Numbered from the stretch's first letter, positions 8,107 to 17,926 are shown. The stretch: DNA of 64,000 bases from Clostridia bacterium (GCA_910575405.1 CAJTER010000008.1:62001-126000); one strand, 5' to 3'. The notes: generated from the letters alone by a model not told the origin. Program-made: numbers and translations.

Positions 8107-9108
8107 TCAGGAGGCTCCTACCACTTTGTACAGCTCATCGCTGGCTGGCGGGGCAATCTCTGTGAGTTTCTCCTTCGCCTTTATGCAAATGCCGCTTGCC
8201 GCGTCCCTTATGATGCCGATGTAGGAAGCTTCCACTCCGTTCTCCTTCATAGTATCCATCATCTCCTCCTTTTTGTCCGCCGGCACGATGATCACCATGC
8301 AGCCGCTGGAAATCAGCCGCAGATAGTTGATGTCAAAGTGGCTGCATATCTTTTTCGTCACTTCCTTTACCGGAACCTGCTCCGGCCATACCTCTGCTCC
8401 GGCTCCGGCAATGGTGCACATTTCCCACACTGCTCCCAGGATCCCGCCTTCTGTTACATCGTGCATGCCGTGGGTGCCCACTTTTCCGGCAGCAACGCCC
8501 TCTGTAACCACGCTGACCCGATCCAGAAGATTCTTTGCTTCCTGGATTTCCTCTTTTGTCAGGACGCTGGCAAGCTGCTCCTCAAAATCACAGGCGATGA
8601 TTCCGCTTCCTTCCAGGCCCGCGAACTTGGTCAACATGATAAGGTCCCCCGGCTTCATATCTCCGGCGTTCTGAGAAGCGCCTTTTTTGCCCCTGCCGAT
8701 GGCGGTGGATACGATGACTGGCTTTGTGACCGCAGGAGTGATTTCCGTATGGCCGCCTATGATTTCTACGCCCAGCTCCTGGGAGGCTTTCCCTGCCTGG
8801 CGCATCATTTCCTCAATTTCCTCTTCCGTAGTGCCTTCCGGCAGCATGACAGCCAGCATAATTCCCAGAGGTTGGATCCCATTGGATGCAATATCATTAC
8901 AGGAAATATGGATGGACAGCCGGCCAATATCGCTGATAGCCGCTGTAATGGGATCCGTAGACATAACGCATTCGTACTCGCCGTAGTCTACCACTGCACA
9001 GTCTTCTCCGATTCCCGGCCTTGTCAGGACCTCGGGCCGTCTGTAGGTGATATTATGAAAAACAATCTGTTCCAATAAGTCGCTGTCTAGTTTTCCTGTT
9101 TTCAGCAT
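8107..9108 (-). CDS. AIR-synthase-related protein (HypE/PurM superfamily)
   Basis: A 333-residue protein of the PurM/HypE/SelD ATP-binding superfamily. The N-terminal half has GIGEDCAVVDYGEYECVMST with the usual acidic ATP/metal residues, then DIGRLSIHISCNDIASNG and GGHTEITPAV. The C-terminal half has GMHDVTEGGILGAVWEM. HypE makes the cyanide ligand of NiFe hydrogenase, but no hyp genes are near and the C-terminal HypE cysteine tail is absent, so I keep only the superfamily name. It lies 32 bp downstream of ligA on the same strand and may be co-transcribed with it. Confidence 0.7.
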   Translation of the reverse strand: MLKTGKLDSDLLEQIVFHNITYRRPEVLTRPGIGEDCAVVDYGEYECVMSTDPITAAISDIGRLSIHISCNDIASNGIQPLGIMLAVMLPEGTTEEEIEEMMRQAGKASQELGVEIIGGHTEITPAVTKPVIVSTAIGRGKKGASQNAGDMKPGDLIMLTKFAGLEGSGIIACDFEEQLASVLTKEEIQEAKNLLDRVSVVTEGVAAGKVGTHGMHDVTEGGILGAVWEMCTIAGAGAEVWPEQVPVKEVTKKICSHFDINYLRLISSGCMVIIVPADKKEEMMDTMKENGVEASYIGIIRDAASGICIKAKEKLTEIAPPASDELYKVVGAS

Positions 9109-9140
9109 TTATTTCATCTCCTTCTGTTTCGTCTTGCCTT

Positions 9141-11090
9141 TTACAGCATTTTCATAAAGTCTTCTTCTGTAATAATGGGGATTCCCAGTTCTTTTGCTTT
9201 TTTATTTTTGGATGAGCTGGATTCAATATCGTTGTTTACCAGATAGTCGGTCTTTTTGCTGACCGAGCCTGCGGCCTTTCCTCCCCGCTCTTCGATAATA
9301 GCTTTCAGAGCATCCCTGTTTTCGTAATAGTTCAGGCTACCGGTAATGACGAAGGTCTTGCCTTCGAAAATCTGGCCTTCTGTTTCTTCAAAGCTTTCAT
9401 CCAAGGTCAGCTGAGACAGGAGATCCTCGACAACACTGCGATTCTCTTCCTTTTGAAAAAAGGCCCTATAGCCAGCTGCCATAATGCTGCCGATTCCGTC
9501 GATTGCAGAAAGCTCTTCTTCGGTGAGAGCTTCCATGACCGCCCACTTGTTTTTGCAGGCTTTTGCAATCAGCTTTGCGTTGGCAACCCCGATGTTGGGG
9601 ATTCCCAGGCTGTAAAGAAGCCTTGCCGGCGTCGTAGCTTTAGCCCGATCCAGAGCGTTCATCAGGTTTTCAAAGGATTTCTGGCCAAAGCCTTCCATGG
9701 TGGTAATCTCATTTCGATACTGTTTTAGACGGAAGAGATCCGCAAGGTGGTGAATATAGCCCCTTGCCACCAGCTTTTCCAGGGTCGCCTCGGAAAGGCC
9801 GTCAATATTCATGGCATTGCGGCTGACAAAATGGGTCAGGGATTTAATCTGCTTTGCCATACAGTCCGGGTTTGTACAGTAAAGGACTTCCACATCCTTT
9901 TCCTTGCGGATGGCCGCTTGTTTCCCGCACACCGGACATTCCTGCGGAATCGTCAGATTGTCGCTCTTTGTATGGTTTTCGGCAATCTGGGGGATGATCA
10001 TGTTGGCCTTATAGACCTCTATGCGGTCACCGATTCCAAGGTGCAGTTCCTTTAAAATGCTCACATTGTGAACTGAGGCCCGGCTCACGGTGGTTCCTTC
10101 CAGCTCCACAGGCTCAAAGATTGCCACCGGGTTGATGAGGCCGGTTCTTGAGGCGCTCCATTCGATTTCCTTCAGGGTCGTCTCCCTGGTTTCATCCTTC
10201 CATTTGAAAGCGATGGAGTCTCTGGGAAACTTGGAGGTTGTCCCAAGGGACTGTCCGTAGGCGATATCATCCAGAATGAGAACCAGTCCATCGGAAGGAA
10301 AATCGTTTTCTTCCACGTGCTGGGCGAACCACTGGACGCTGCTCTGCAGGCTGTCCCGCTCCACTGCCCGGTATTCCACTACCTGAAAACCCTGCTTTTC
10401 CAGCCAGACAAACTGCTCCTCTCTGGAGGTAAATTCCATACCCTCTGCGCTGACGAGAGCAAAAGCAAGAAAGTGTACGTTTCGCCTGGCGGTGATTTTG
10501 CTGTTCAGCTGTCTTACGCTGCCGCTGCACAGATTCCTGGGATTTTTGTATCTGGCATCCGTATCGTCGATGGTTTCGTTGATGCGCTCAAAGTCCGAAT
10601 AGCGGATGCAGGCCTCGCCCCGCAGGATCAGCTCTCCTTTGAAGGGGATGCTGATAGGAATGTTTTCAAAGACCCTGGCATTGGGCGTTATGACTTCGCC
10701 CACTTCGCCATTTCCTCTGGTTACCGCTTTAAAGAGCGTTCCCTCCCGATAGGTGAGGACGATGGTCAGGCCGTCGATTTTCCAGGAGAGGATGCCTTTC
10801 TGGCCTCCCAGCCAGTCCGCCAGCTCTTCCGTGCTTTTCGTCTTGTCCAGGGAAAGCATGGGTGAGGGATGCTGCTCCTTGGGCAGATCGCTGACTACTT
10901 CATAGCCCACATTTACCGTAGGGCTTGAGGCCAGGACAATTCCCGTCTCCTTCTCCAGCCGCACTAGCTCGTCGTAAAGCCTGTCATATTCTAGGTTGCT
11001 CATGATTTCCCGGCTTTCCTGGTAATAGGCTCTTGCGGCCTGGTTCAGCAGCTGGACTTTTTCCCGTATTTCTTCGTGTCTGTCTTCCAT
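9141..11090 (-). CDS. ligA: NAD-dependent DNA ligase
   Basis: This enzyme seals nicks in DNA with NAD+ during replication and repair. The 649-residue protein is near the usual length. The adenylation domain has KIDG at residues 104-107, with Lys104 as the AMP acceptor. An OB-fold follows, then a four-cysteine zinc finger (CPVCG ... CTNPDC) around residues 400-420, helix-hairpin-helix repeats (LYSLGIPNIGVANAKLI), and a C-terminal BRCT domain (FEGKTFVITGSL onward). The pcrA stop is one base before its start, so the two are coupled. Confidence 0.96.
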   Translation of the reverse strand: MEDRHEEIREKVQLLNQAARAYYQESREIMSNLEYDRLYDELVRLEKETGIVLASSPTVNVGYEVVSDLPKEQHPSPMLSLDKTKSTEELADWLGGQKGILSWKIDGLTIVLTYREGTLFKAVTRGNGEVGEVITPNARVFENIPISIPFKGELILRGEACIRYSDFERINETIDDTDARYKNPRNLCSGSVRQLNSKITARRNVHFLAFALVSAEGMEFTSREEQFVWLEKQGFQVVEYRAVERDSLQSSVQWFAQHVEENDFPSDGLVLILDDIAYGQSLGTTSKFPRDSIAFKWKDETRETTLKEIEWSASRTGLINPVAIFEPVELEGTTVSRASVHNVSILKELHLGIGDRIEVYKANMIIPQIAENHTKSDNLTIPQECPVCGKQAAIRKEKDVEVLYCTNPDCMAKQIKSLTHFVSRNAMNIDGLSEATLEKLVARGYIHHLADLFRLKQYRNEITTMEGFGQKSFENLMNALDRAKATTPARLLYSLGIPNIGVANAKLIAKACKNKWAVMEALTEEELSAIDGIGSIMAAGYRAFFQKEENRSVVEDLLSQLTLDESFEETEGQIFEGKTFVITGSLNYYENRDALKAIIEERGGKAAGSVSKKTDYLVNNDIESSSSKNKKAKELGIPIITEEDFMKML

Positions 11091-11091
11091 T

Positions 11092-13314
11092 CTAATCCCT
11101 TTCCTTCTTTGGTATGTATCTGCTCAGGGGCGCAAGTCCTGCCGCCAGCTTTTTGTAGGAGCCGTCCAGGAAGGATACACAGATGATGCTGCCGTGATCC
11201 ACCTTGTCCACGGTTCCCCGGCCGAATTTCGGGTGCACCACCTCGTCCCCGGGCTCAAAGTGTTCGGTGGAGGCTGCTTTTTCCTTCACCTGCTGCTTTA
11301 CTTCTTTAAGCTGCTGGAAGGGGTTAAAGGGCTTTGGCCTGCTGTAGCCGTCAAGGAAAGCCGGATCTCTTGCGGATTTCCGCTTTTCATAAATAGCATC
11401 CCCGTCTATCAGCCGTTTATCCAGCTCCCGCAGGAACTGAGATTCTCTGGTCAGATCCGTCTTTCCGTATAAAGTCCGCAGATTGGCACTGGTGAGACAG
11501 AGCCGCTCCTTTGCTCTGGTCATACCCACGTAGCAGAGCCGCCGCTCTTCCTCCAGTCCTTCCTCCCGATCAAAGGCACGCCAGCCTGGAAACAGGCCGT
11601 CCTCCATGCCTGGCAGAAAGACAAAGGGAAACTCCAGCCCCTTGGCGCTGTGCATGGTCATGAGAACCACCGCGTTTTCGTTTTCATCGTGATTGTCCAC
11701 CTCTGCCATGAGGGCGATGCGCTCCATAAATTCCAGCAGGGAAAGCTGCATATCTTCCTTTTCATAATCGTAAATAACGGATTTGAATTCCATCAGGTTT
11801 TCAATGCGCCCCTCTGCTTCCAGGGTGTTCTGATCCTCCAGGACTTTTAAGTAACCGGTCTTTACCAGCATTCCATCGTAAATATCCGATACACGCAGAT
11901 TCTCCTGCTCCGCGCTGTACTGGGAAACCACCTCCACCAGATTTCGGATTCCCGCGGAAGCTTTTGCGGACAGGCTGCCTACAACTTCTTCATCGGCCAG
12001 CACCTGAAAGAGGCTGACTTCCCGCACTTTGGCCAGAGCCTGAAGCTTTTCCAGGGTTTTGGCCCCAATTCCCCTTTTGGGTTCATTGATGATTCGCACC
12101 AAAGCCAGATCATCCGCTGGATTCTGTACCAGCCTCATGTAGCTGATGATATCCTTGACCTCTTTCCGGTCGTAATAGCGCAGGCCCCCCAGTACCCGGT
12201 AAGGGATTTCCCTTCCGGACAAAGCTTCTTCAAAGGTTCTGGACTGAGCGTTGGTGCGGTACAAAATGGCAAAGTCACTGTAGTTTCGCTCCTTTGTTTT
12301 GAGCCGGTCGATTTCCTGTGCCACATAGCGGGCCTCCTCCCGCTCATCATCTGCCCGAAAATAGACGATCTTATTTCCCGGCTCCTGCTCGGTCCACAGC
12401 TTTTTGTCCTTCCTGCCCCGGTTCTTTTCGATGACCGAATGGGCTGCTGCCAGAATATTTCCCGTTGATCGGTAGTTCTGCTCCAGCTTTACCACCTTGG
12501 CGTTTTTAAAATCCTTTTCAAATTCCAGGATATTGCGGATATCCGCGCCTCTCCATTGATAGATGCACTGATCATCATCTCCCACAACACAGATATTCTG
12601 ATGCTGCTCTGCCAGCATTTTCACAAAGGTGTACTGGATGGAGTTGGTGTCCTGGTATTCATCCACCATGATATACTGAAACCGCTGCTGATATTCAAGA
12701 AGAGCTGCCTCATCCCGTTGGAAAACCCGTACTGCGTTGAGCAGCAGATCGTCAAAATCCATGGCATTGTTCTTTTTTAAAAGCGTTTCATAAGACTGGT
12801 ATGCCTGATAGACGATCTTGGTTTTATAATCTTCTCCATAGGTCTGCAGATAGTCGTCTGGTGTCATTGCCTTTTCCTTGCAGCTGCTGATGATATTCAG
12901 AAAATAAGCCGGAGTATACCGCTTATCATCCAGATTCAGTTCCTTGACAATGCTTTTCATAGCAGCCTTCTGATCCGTGGGATCGTATACCGCAAAGCCG
13001 TCCTTATAGCCCAAAAGTCCCGCATGCTTTCTCAGTATGCGAAGGCACGCGGAATGGAAGGTCAGGATCCACATATTGACGCCGCCTCCGATGAGAGCTT
13101 CCACTCGATCCCGCATTTCTCCCGCCGCTTTGTTGGTAAAGGTCACAGCCAGAATCCGGTAGGGACTCACCCCCTTTTCTTTGATCAGATAAGCGATCCT
13201 GTGGGTCATGGTGCTGGTTTTTCCGCTTCCTGCCCCCGCTAAAATCAGGAGCGGCCCTTCCGTATAAAGAGCGGCCTCCCTTTGCTGCGGATTTAAGTTG
13301 TCTAATTCCTTCAT
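11092..13314 (-). CDS. pcrA: UvrD/PcrA-type ATP-dependent DNA helicase
   Basis: A superfamily 1A 3'-5' helicase for repair and for removing protein roadblocks from DNA. The 740-residue protein is of usual size. The Walker A motif is GAGSGKT at residues 27-33; DEYQDTN is the Walker B region; VGDDDQCIYQWRGAD, LEQNYRS, TMHSAKGLEFP and YVGMTRAKERL are later helicase motifs. The C-terminus ends in the small Tudor-like module of PcrA (GDEVVHPKFGRGTVDKV). It is the first gene of a pcrA-ligA pair, an arrangement common in Firmicutes. Confidence 0.95.
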   Translation of the reverse strand: MKELDNLNPQQREAALYTEGPLLILAGAGSGKTSTMTHRIAYLIKEKGVSPYRILAVTFTNKAAGEMRDRVEALIGGGVNMWILTFHSACLRILRKHAGLLGYKDGFAVYDPTDQKAAMKSIVKELNLDDKRYTPAYFLNIISSCKEKAMTPDDYLQTYGEDYKTKIVYQAYQSYETLLKKNNAMDFDDLLLNAVRVFQRDEAALLEYQQRFQYIMVDEYQDTNSIQYTFVKMLAEQHQNICVVGDDDQCIYQWRGADIRNILEFEKDFKNAKVVKLEQNYRSTGNILAAAHSVIEKNRGRKDKKLWTEQEPGNKIVYFRADDEREEARYVAQEIDRLKTKERNYSDFAILYRTNAQSRTFEEALSGREIPYRVLGGLRYYDRKEVKDIISYMRLVQNPADDLALVRIINEPKRGIGAKTLEKLQALAKVREVSLFQVLADEEVVGSLSAKASAGIRNLVEVVSQYSAEQENLRVSDIYDGMLVKTGYLKVLEDQNTLEAEGRIENLMEFKSVIYDYEKEDMQLSLLEFMERIALMAEVDNHDENENAVVLMTMHSAKGLEFPFVFLPGMEDGLFPGWRAFDREEGLEEERRLCYVGMTRAKERLCLTSANLRTLYGKTDLTRESQFLRELDKRLIDGDAIYEKRKSARDPAFLDGYSRPKPFNPFQQLKEVKQQVKEKAASTEHFEPGDEVVHPKFGRGTVDKVDHGSIICVSFLDGSYKKLAAGLAPLSRYIPKKERD

Positions 13315-13326
13315 TTTTTCTCCTGC

Positions 13327-14052
13327 CTAAATACCGATAATATAATGTCCAATCAGGTTCATGAAAAACATGACGCCCGGTGTGAGAATCCGATCTGTGA
13401 TGTTAAATAAGATCAACAGCATCAGAATGAAAAATCCGTTGTTGTAAATGGTATAGTAAAGCTGTGTATGCTTTACATTGAACAGCTCTGTCACGATAGA
13501 AAAGCCGTCCAGAGGCGGCACCGGTATCAGATTGAAAATCATCAGCACCAGGTTGATTTGTATCACATACAGCAGGATAGTCCAGATGATGTTTCCCATA
13601 CTGCTCATGATAAACTGGTAGCCTGCTGCCATCAGAACAATCTTCATAATAACACCGAAGAGAACGGCGATAATCAGATTCATCACAACACCTGCCACGG
13701 AAACCAGCAGCTCGTCGCGCCTTCTGTTTTTAAAGTTGCTCGGGTTGATCTCCACGGGAACGCCCCAGCCAAAGCCTGCCAGCATCAGCGCCACAAGACC
13801 GATGGGGTCAATATGGGAGATGGGATTTACGGTCAGCCGCCCCTGAAATTTCGGCGTAGGGTCTCCCAGCTTGTAGGCTACCCAGCCGTGGGCAAATTCG
13901 TGAAATGAAATGCCGATGATTACTCCTGGTATGATCAGTATGGTTGACAGGAACCAGTCCCCGATGGAAGTATACCTCCTGATGGAGGAAAACAGCATCA
14001 GCACAAAAAATATAGCAAATACAGGGTCAATTCGTCTTCTCAAATCCTTCAT
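13327..14052 (-). CDS. site-2-protease family (M50) membrane metalloprotease
   Basis: An integral membrane zinc protease of the M50 group. HEFAHG gives the HExxH zinc site inside a membrane helix, and the family's second metal motif appears as NLIPVPPLDGFSI. About five hydrophobic helices are visible. The frame is open up to 14217, but the ATG at 14052 (MKDLRRRIDPVFAIFF) gives the compact 241-residue form usual for this subfamily. GAAAGG lies directly before it, so the start is only fairly sure. The substrate is unknown. It lies 12 bp downstream-wise of pcrA and is transcribed on the same strand ahead of it. Confidence 0.8.
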   Translation of the reverse strand: MKDLRRRIDPVFAIFFVLMLFSSIRRYTSIGDWFLSTILIIPGVIIGISFHEFAHGWVAYKLGDPTPKFQGRLTVNPISHIDPIGLVALMLAGFGWGVPVEINPSNFKNRRRDELLVSVAGVVMNLIIAVLFGVIMKIVLMAAGYQFIMSSMGNIIWTILLYVIQINLVLMIFNLIPVPPLDGFSIVTELFNVKHTQLYYTIYNNGFFILMLLILFNITDRILTPGVMFFMNLIGHYIIGI

Positions 14053-14249
14053 CCTTTCTTTTATGTCCAGCACGCCCTTGTGCCGGTACTCTCTTTTACG
14101 GAAAAAATGTTCCGTTCCCCAATATAAAGTATTTTCTATTCTATCACAATCTGCAGTTTTTTTGAATACGATAAACAAGAAACTGTGTATTGCCTGGTTG
14201 ATATTTCGCCAGGTCACTACATCAGGAAACAGGAAGGAGAAGCTCTTTT

Positions 14250-14681
14250 ATGGCAAAACAATATATATGCACCGATGTCTATACCGTACAGGCAGGCGAT
14301 ACGCTGTATGCGGTTTCCCAGCGGTATAACGTGGATGTAAACTTGCTGATGCGGGCCAATCGGATCTGCAATCCATACAATCTCAGAATCGGCACAAAGC
14401 TCTGCATCCCTGGTCAGAAGGAGGAATCACCTGCCCCCGGACCGCTGCCGGATGTACCGCCGGATATCCCTCAGGATGGAGCGGAATCACCGGATGCGCC
14501 GGCACCCCCTGCATCAGGAGAGCGTCCGCCCCACTGCAGGCTCATACACGTGATCAAAGAAGGGGACACCCTTTATATGATCGCAAAGCAGCACAACGTG
14601 ACGCTGGAAGCCCTGATGGAGGCAAACCAGGGCATCGATCCCTACAATATGCAGATCGGCGCAGAAATCTGCGTCCCATGA
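14250..14681 (+). CDS. double LysM-domain protein
   Basis: A 143-residue protein with two LysM repeats (about residues 10-54 and 98-142), joined by a proline-rich linker (PAPGPLPDVPPDIPQD). Both repeats contain the GDTLY and NPYN/DPYN signatures. LysM binds peptidoglycan or chitin glycans. No signal peptide is visible, so it may act on spores or forespores or be released by lysis; small LysM proteins of this kind are common in spore-forming Clostridia. The start follows GGAAGGAGAAGCTCTTTT. It is divergent from the M50 protease gene. Confidence 0.82.
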   Translation: MAKQYICTDVYTVQAGDTLYAVSQRYNVDVNLLMRANRICNPYNLRIGTKLCIPGQKEESPAPGPLPDVPPDIPQDGAESPDAPAPPASGERPPHCRLIHVIKEGDTLYMIAKQHNVTLEALMEANQGIDPYNMQIGAEICVP

Positions 14682-14782
14682 TGCACCTGCAGAGCCTTCT
14701 GCTCAGGCAGAGATCCGCAGCGCAGAAAGAACAAAGTCGGCTTCGCCGATTCTCTTGCAGAAGTAGACTTTGTTAATATTCC

Positions 14783-14806
14783 GGAAATATCGTAAACGAT
14801 ATTTCC
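14783..14806. repeat. palindromic repeat element, copy 1
   Basis: A perfect 10-bp stem (GGAAATATCG, loop TAAA, CGATATTTCC) is followed by TACATAATAACAAAAAA. A second copy with the same stem, the same TACATA tail, and a similar ATTCCGG-containing lead-in lies at 26047-26072. This suggests a dispersed short palindromic repeat family. Confidence 0.6.
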
Positions 14807-14817
14807 TACATAATAAC

Positions 14818-14868
14818 AAAAAACGGGTATTGCCGCCGCATCTTCCTCTCTGCATGCAATGCCCGTTT
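14818..14868 (-). terminator. Rho-independent terminator after the trp-type ABC operon
   Basis: On the minus strand, AAACGGGCATTGC pairs with GGCAATACCCGTTT (one mismatch) around a purine-rich loop, and a T-run follows at 14823-14818. It begins 13 bp after the ATPase stop and closes the operon. Confidence 0.8.
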
Positions 14869-14881
14869 CCTGTCTTTCTCT

Positions 14882-15655
14882 TTACAGGAGCATCCTGTCA
14901 TTGTTAATTTCAAACTTTTCGATCAGCGTTTCCACTGTCATGGCATCCCGCTCCTGGCCTGTAATATCCATCTTAATCTGCCCGTCCTGCATGAGAATCG
15001 TCCGGTTCCCATGCTCTAAAGCAGCTTTCATATTATGGGTAATCATCATAGTGCACATGTCGCTTCCCTGAGAAAAAAGGTCGGTCAGCTCCAGAACCTT
15101 CTTTGCTGCCGCGGGATCCAGCGCTGCCGTATGCTCGTCCAAAAGAAGCAGCTTGGGATTTGCGATCACGGCCATAAACAGGGTCAGAGCCTGACGCTGC
15201 CCCCCTGACAAAAGCCGCACCTTTTCTTTCATCCGATCCTCCAGTCCCATATCCAAAAGCCGCACCTTTTCCCGAAACAGCTCCCGGTCTTTTTTGCTGA
15301 GTCCCGGCTGAAAGCCTCTGCTCCTCTGCTTGTTATATGCAATGGACAGATTTTCTTCAATGGTCATGTCAAATGCCGTTCCCTTCAGCGGATCCTGAAA
15401 CACCCGCCCGATCTTTGCCGCTCTTTTGTGCTCCGCAAGGCGGGTAATATTCTGTCCGTCAAGATAAATCGTCCCTTCGTCTGTGCTGTGCACGCCTGCA
15501 ATACAGTTCATGAGGGTGGATTTCCCCGCTCCATTGCTGCCAATAATCGTAACAAATTCTCCGGCTTTCATAGAAAAATCAATGCTCTTTAAGGCAATTT
15601 TCTGATTGACGGTTCCTGGACTGAAAACCTTGACAAGTCCTTTTATATCAAGCAT
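14882..15655 (-). CDS. trpZ: ABC transporter ATP-binding protein (TrpZ-like)
   Basis: The ATPase of a three-gene importer. The 257-residue protein has Walker A GSNGAGKST (about residues 39-47), the signature LSGGQRQALTL, Walker B LLLLDEHTAALD, and a late histidine in MMITHNM. The permease stop overlaps its start by eight bases. The family transports amino acids or related small compounds. The name rests on the T-box with a tryptophan specifier upstream of the operon and on TrpX-type partners; tryptophan as substrate is inference. Confidence 0.85.
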   Translation of the reverse strand: MLDIKGLVKVFSPGTVNQKIALKSIDFSMKAGEFVTIIGSNGAGKSTLMNCIAGVHSTDEGTIYLDGQNITRLAEHKRAAKIGRVFQDPLKGTAFDMTIEENLSIAYNKQRSRGFQPGLSKKDRELFREKVRLLDMGLEDRMKEKVRLLSGGQRQALTLFMAVIANPKLLLLDEHTAALDPAAAKKVLELTDLFSQGSDMCTMMITHNMKAALEHGNRTILMQDGQIKMDITGQERDAMTVETLIEKFEINNDRMLL

Positions 15656-16556
15656 TTTTGGCCCCCTTCTTTTTCTTCTGCAGGGAGAAGCTTTCCCCCA
15701 GAACGCCTAATGACAAGGCGATGATTACGATAATTGCCGATACCAGCTTCATATCCGTTGCCTGCATCCCCAGATTGAGGGCGATTGCCAGAACCAGCCT
15801 GTATAAAACGGCTCCCAGAGCTACTGCAATCAGTCTCCTGAGAAGATTTCTGCTGCCAAAGAGGAATACGACTTCCCCGATGATAACAGAGGCAAGACCG
15901 ATAACCACCATGCCCACGCCCATACCAATGTCCGAATATCCCTGGTACTGAGCAAGAAGGCCGCCTGCAAGTCCCACAAAACCGTTGGAAACAGAAAGCC
16001 CCAGAAGCTTCATGTTGTCGCTGCTGATGCCCGCCGCCCTTACCATATCCTCGTTATCCCCCGTAGCCCGAAGCGCAAAGCCAAGCCTTGTTTTGAGGAA
16101 AAAGAAAAAGGCCGCGATTACGATGGCAAGTACGAAAACGCCCACTGCCAGAGACGACCATTCCGGGGGCAAAATTTCTTCTGCCTGGGTATAAATCGTC
16201 TCACTCCTGGTGAGGGGCAGATTGGCCTTTCCTCCCATAATCCGCAGATTGATGGAATAAACGCCCAGCATCACCAGAATTCCCGCAAGGAGGGGCTGTA
16301 TCTTTAATTTCGTATTGAGAAGGGCTGTAATGGCCCCGGCGCAGGCGCCGCCCACAAAGGCGGCAGCCAGTCCGATGAGGGGGTGGACATTGAGCGTACA
16401 GAGCATAGCCGAAGCCGCAGCGCCTGTAACGATACTCCCATCTACCGTTAAATCCGGCGTATTCAGCGTCCGAAAGGAAAGGAATACCCCCAGCGCCAGT
16501 ATTGCGTATATCATTCCCAGTTCAATGGAACCGGTAAGCGCGTCAATCGTTATCAT
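15648..16556 (-). CDS. trpY: ABC transporter permease (TrpY-like)
   Basis: A 302-residue membrane permease with about eight to nine hydrophobic helices, of the branched-chain-type (LivH-like) fold that pairs with ABC_sub_bind proteins. Typical segments are ALGVFLSFRTLNTPDLTVDG and FALRATGDNEDMVRAAGI, which contains the ATPase-coupling loop. It lies between the binding protein and the ATPase, with tight spacing on both sides. Confidence 0.87.
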   Translation of the reverse strand: MITIDALTGSIELGMIYAILALGVFLSFRTLNTPDLTVDGSIVTGAAASAMLCTLNVHPLIGLAAAFVGGACAGAITALLNTKLKIQPLLAGILVMLGVYSINLRIMGGKANLPLTRSETIYTQAEEILPPEWSSLAVGVFVLAIVIAAFFFFLKTRLGFALRATGDNEDMVRAAGISSDNMKLLGLSVSNGFVGLAGGLLAQYQGYSDIGMGVGMVVIGLASVIIGEVVFLFGSRNLLRRLIAVALGAVLYRLVLAIALNLGMQATDMKLVSAIIVIIALSLGVLGESFSLQKKKKGAKNA

Positions 16557-16560
16557 GGAT

Positions 16561-17556
16561 TTATTCTCCTAAGTTTGTAGCATCTTTCTTTACAGCTTCC
16601 GGAATCTCAATCTTCAGAGCGTCTGCTGTCTTCTGGTTGATGTAGGCCTGCATGTCGTCCATAACCCGTACTGCCATAGTTGCAGTATCTGCTCCCTTTA
16701 ATACTTCCGCAGCCATTTTCGCGGTCTCGGTTCCCAGGCTTTCATAATTGATACCGTAAGTCGCAAGGCCGCCGTCTGCTACCATGGAGTCTGCCCCTAC
16801 ATAAAAGGGCACTTTTGCTTTGACGAACACATCGGAAGCTACGGACATTGCGCTGGCAACCGTATTGTCAATGGGCGAGAATACAGCGTCGCACTTTCCT
16901 GCCAGGCTCTGAGCTGCCTGCTGGATTTCGCTGGAATTGGTTACAGCAGCTTCCTCTACCTTGAGGCCGTTCTTTTTGGCATAATCCTTCAGATCATCTA
17001 CCACAGAAACGGAATTTACTTCGCTGGAATTGTAAAGGGCTCCGATGGTCTTGACATCGGGCGTAATTTTCAGGGCCAGATCCATGATCTTGTCTGCGGC
17101 AACCAGATCGGATGTGCCGGTAATATTTCCTCCCGGCGCGTTGAAATCCTCAACAAGCTGAGCCTCAACCGGATCCGTTACTGCGGAAAAGATAATGGGA
17201 ATGTCCTTGGTCTCGCCAAAGGCTGCCTGAGCTGCCGGCGTGGTAATGGCAATAATCACATCGCATTTATCCGATACGAACTTCTGACAGATGGTCTTCA
17301 GATTTGCCTGTTCATTTTGAGCGTTCTGATAATCAATAACTGCTGTTTCTCCGTCCTTATAGCCTTCCTCTTCAAGCTGGGCTAAAATATTTTCCCGGAT
17401 GGTATCAAGAGACGGATGCTCCACCAGCTGAACCAGACCGATCTTTACCTGATCCTCGCCGCCGCTATCACTGCTGCCGCCGCTTCCGCATCCTGTGAAT
17501 ACACCTGCCAGCACCATTGCCAGCACTACCAGTAATACTGTACTTTTCTTTTTCAT
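16561..17556 (-). CDS. trpX: ABC transporter substrate-binding lipoprotein (TrpX-like)
   Basis: A 331-residue binding protein with a lipoprotein signal (GVFTGC, Cys23) followed by a Gly/Ser linker. The body is of the ABC_sub_bind family (VKIGLVQLVEHPSLDTI, AITTPAAQAAFGETKDIPIIFSAVTDP). It would capture the substrate at the outer membrane face and hand it to the permease encoded next. It is the first gene of the operon, preceded by AAGGAGAAAAAGAAAG and by a T-box leader about 100 bp upstream. Confidence 0.9.
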   Translation of the reverse strand: MKKKSTVLLVVLAMVLAGVFTGCGSGGSSDSGGEDQVKIGLVQLVEHPSLDTIRENILAQLEEEGYKDGETAVIDYQNAQNEQANLKTICQKFVSDKCDVIIAITTPAAQAAFGETKDIPIIFSAVTDPVEAQLVEDFNAPGGNITGTSDLVAADKIMDLALKITPDVKTIGALYNSSEVNSVSVVDDLKDYAKKNGLKVEEAAVTNSSEIQQAAQSLAGKCDAVFSPIDNTVASAMSVASDVFVKAKVPFYVGADSMVADGGLATYGINYESLGTETAKMAAEVLKGADTATMAVRVMDDMQAYINQKTADALKIEIPEAVKKDATNLGE

Positions 17557-17658
17557 CTTTCTTTTTCTCCTTCATCTACAGATTTCCTTTGATGATCTCT
17601 GCCGAGCCTGTTATAGGGAGGATTCCCAGGCGGGCTTGTCCGCTCCGGGCTTTCTCAC

Positions 17659-17926
17659 AAAAAAACACCTGCCCTCTCTACAAGGACAAGTGCTTACCTG
17701 CGGTACCACCTTGTTTGGCGCTCTTTCGCGCCCTCTCTGCAGAGTGCCATCACACTCTTAGCCCGTTACGCCGGCTTCGCGTCGCCGCTACTTGGCTCTC
17801 GCCGTTCACTTTGCCCTCAGAGGCCCATTTGGCTGAAACTGCATCTGTCCGGCTCACACCGCCCCGGACTCGCTGGGAAACCGTCTCTCAGCTTTACTCC
17901 CTCTTCTTCGGTTTTGTTATTAATAT
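17659..17926 (-). promoter_or_regulatory. T-box riboswitch, tryptophan specifier likely
   Basis: The minus-strand transcript has the T-box AGGTGGTACCGC (17712-17701). A terminator follows: CACTTGTCC pairs with GGGCAGGTG, then a run of seven T at 17665-17659. Stem I shows GAGAGACGG, GGTGTGAGCC, an AGTA-box-like AGTAGCGGC, and AAATGGGCCTCTGAG, in which TGG at 17827-17825 sits where the specifier codon is expected. Uncharged tRNA-Trp would thus prevent termination and turn on trpXYZ. The structure is sure; the specifier call is good but made by eye. Confidence 0.9.

Noticed and set aside
8107-9108. Naming the AIR-synthase-like gene selD or hypE
   Set aside because: It lacks the N-terminal Cys/Sec region of SelD and the C-terminal cysteine tail of HypE, and no related genes are near.
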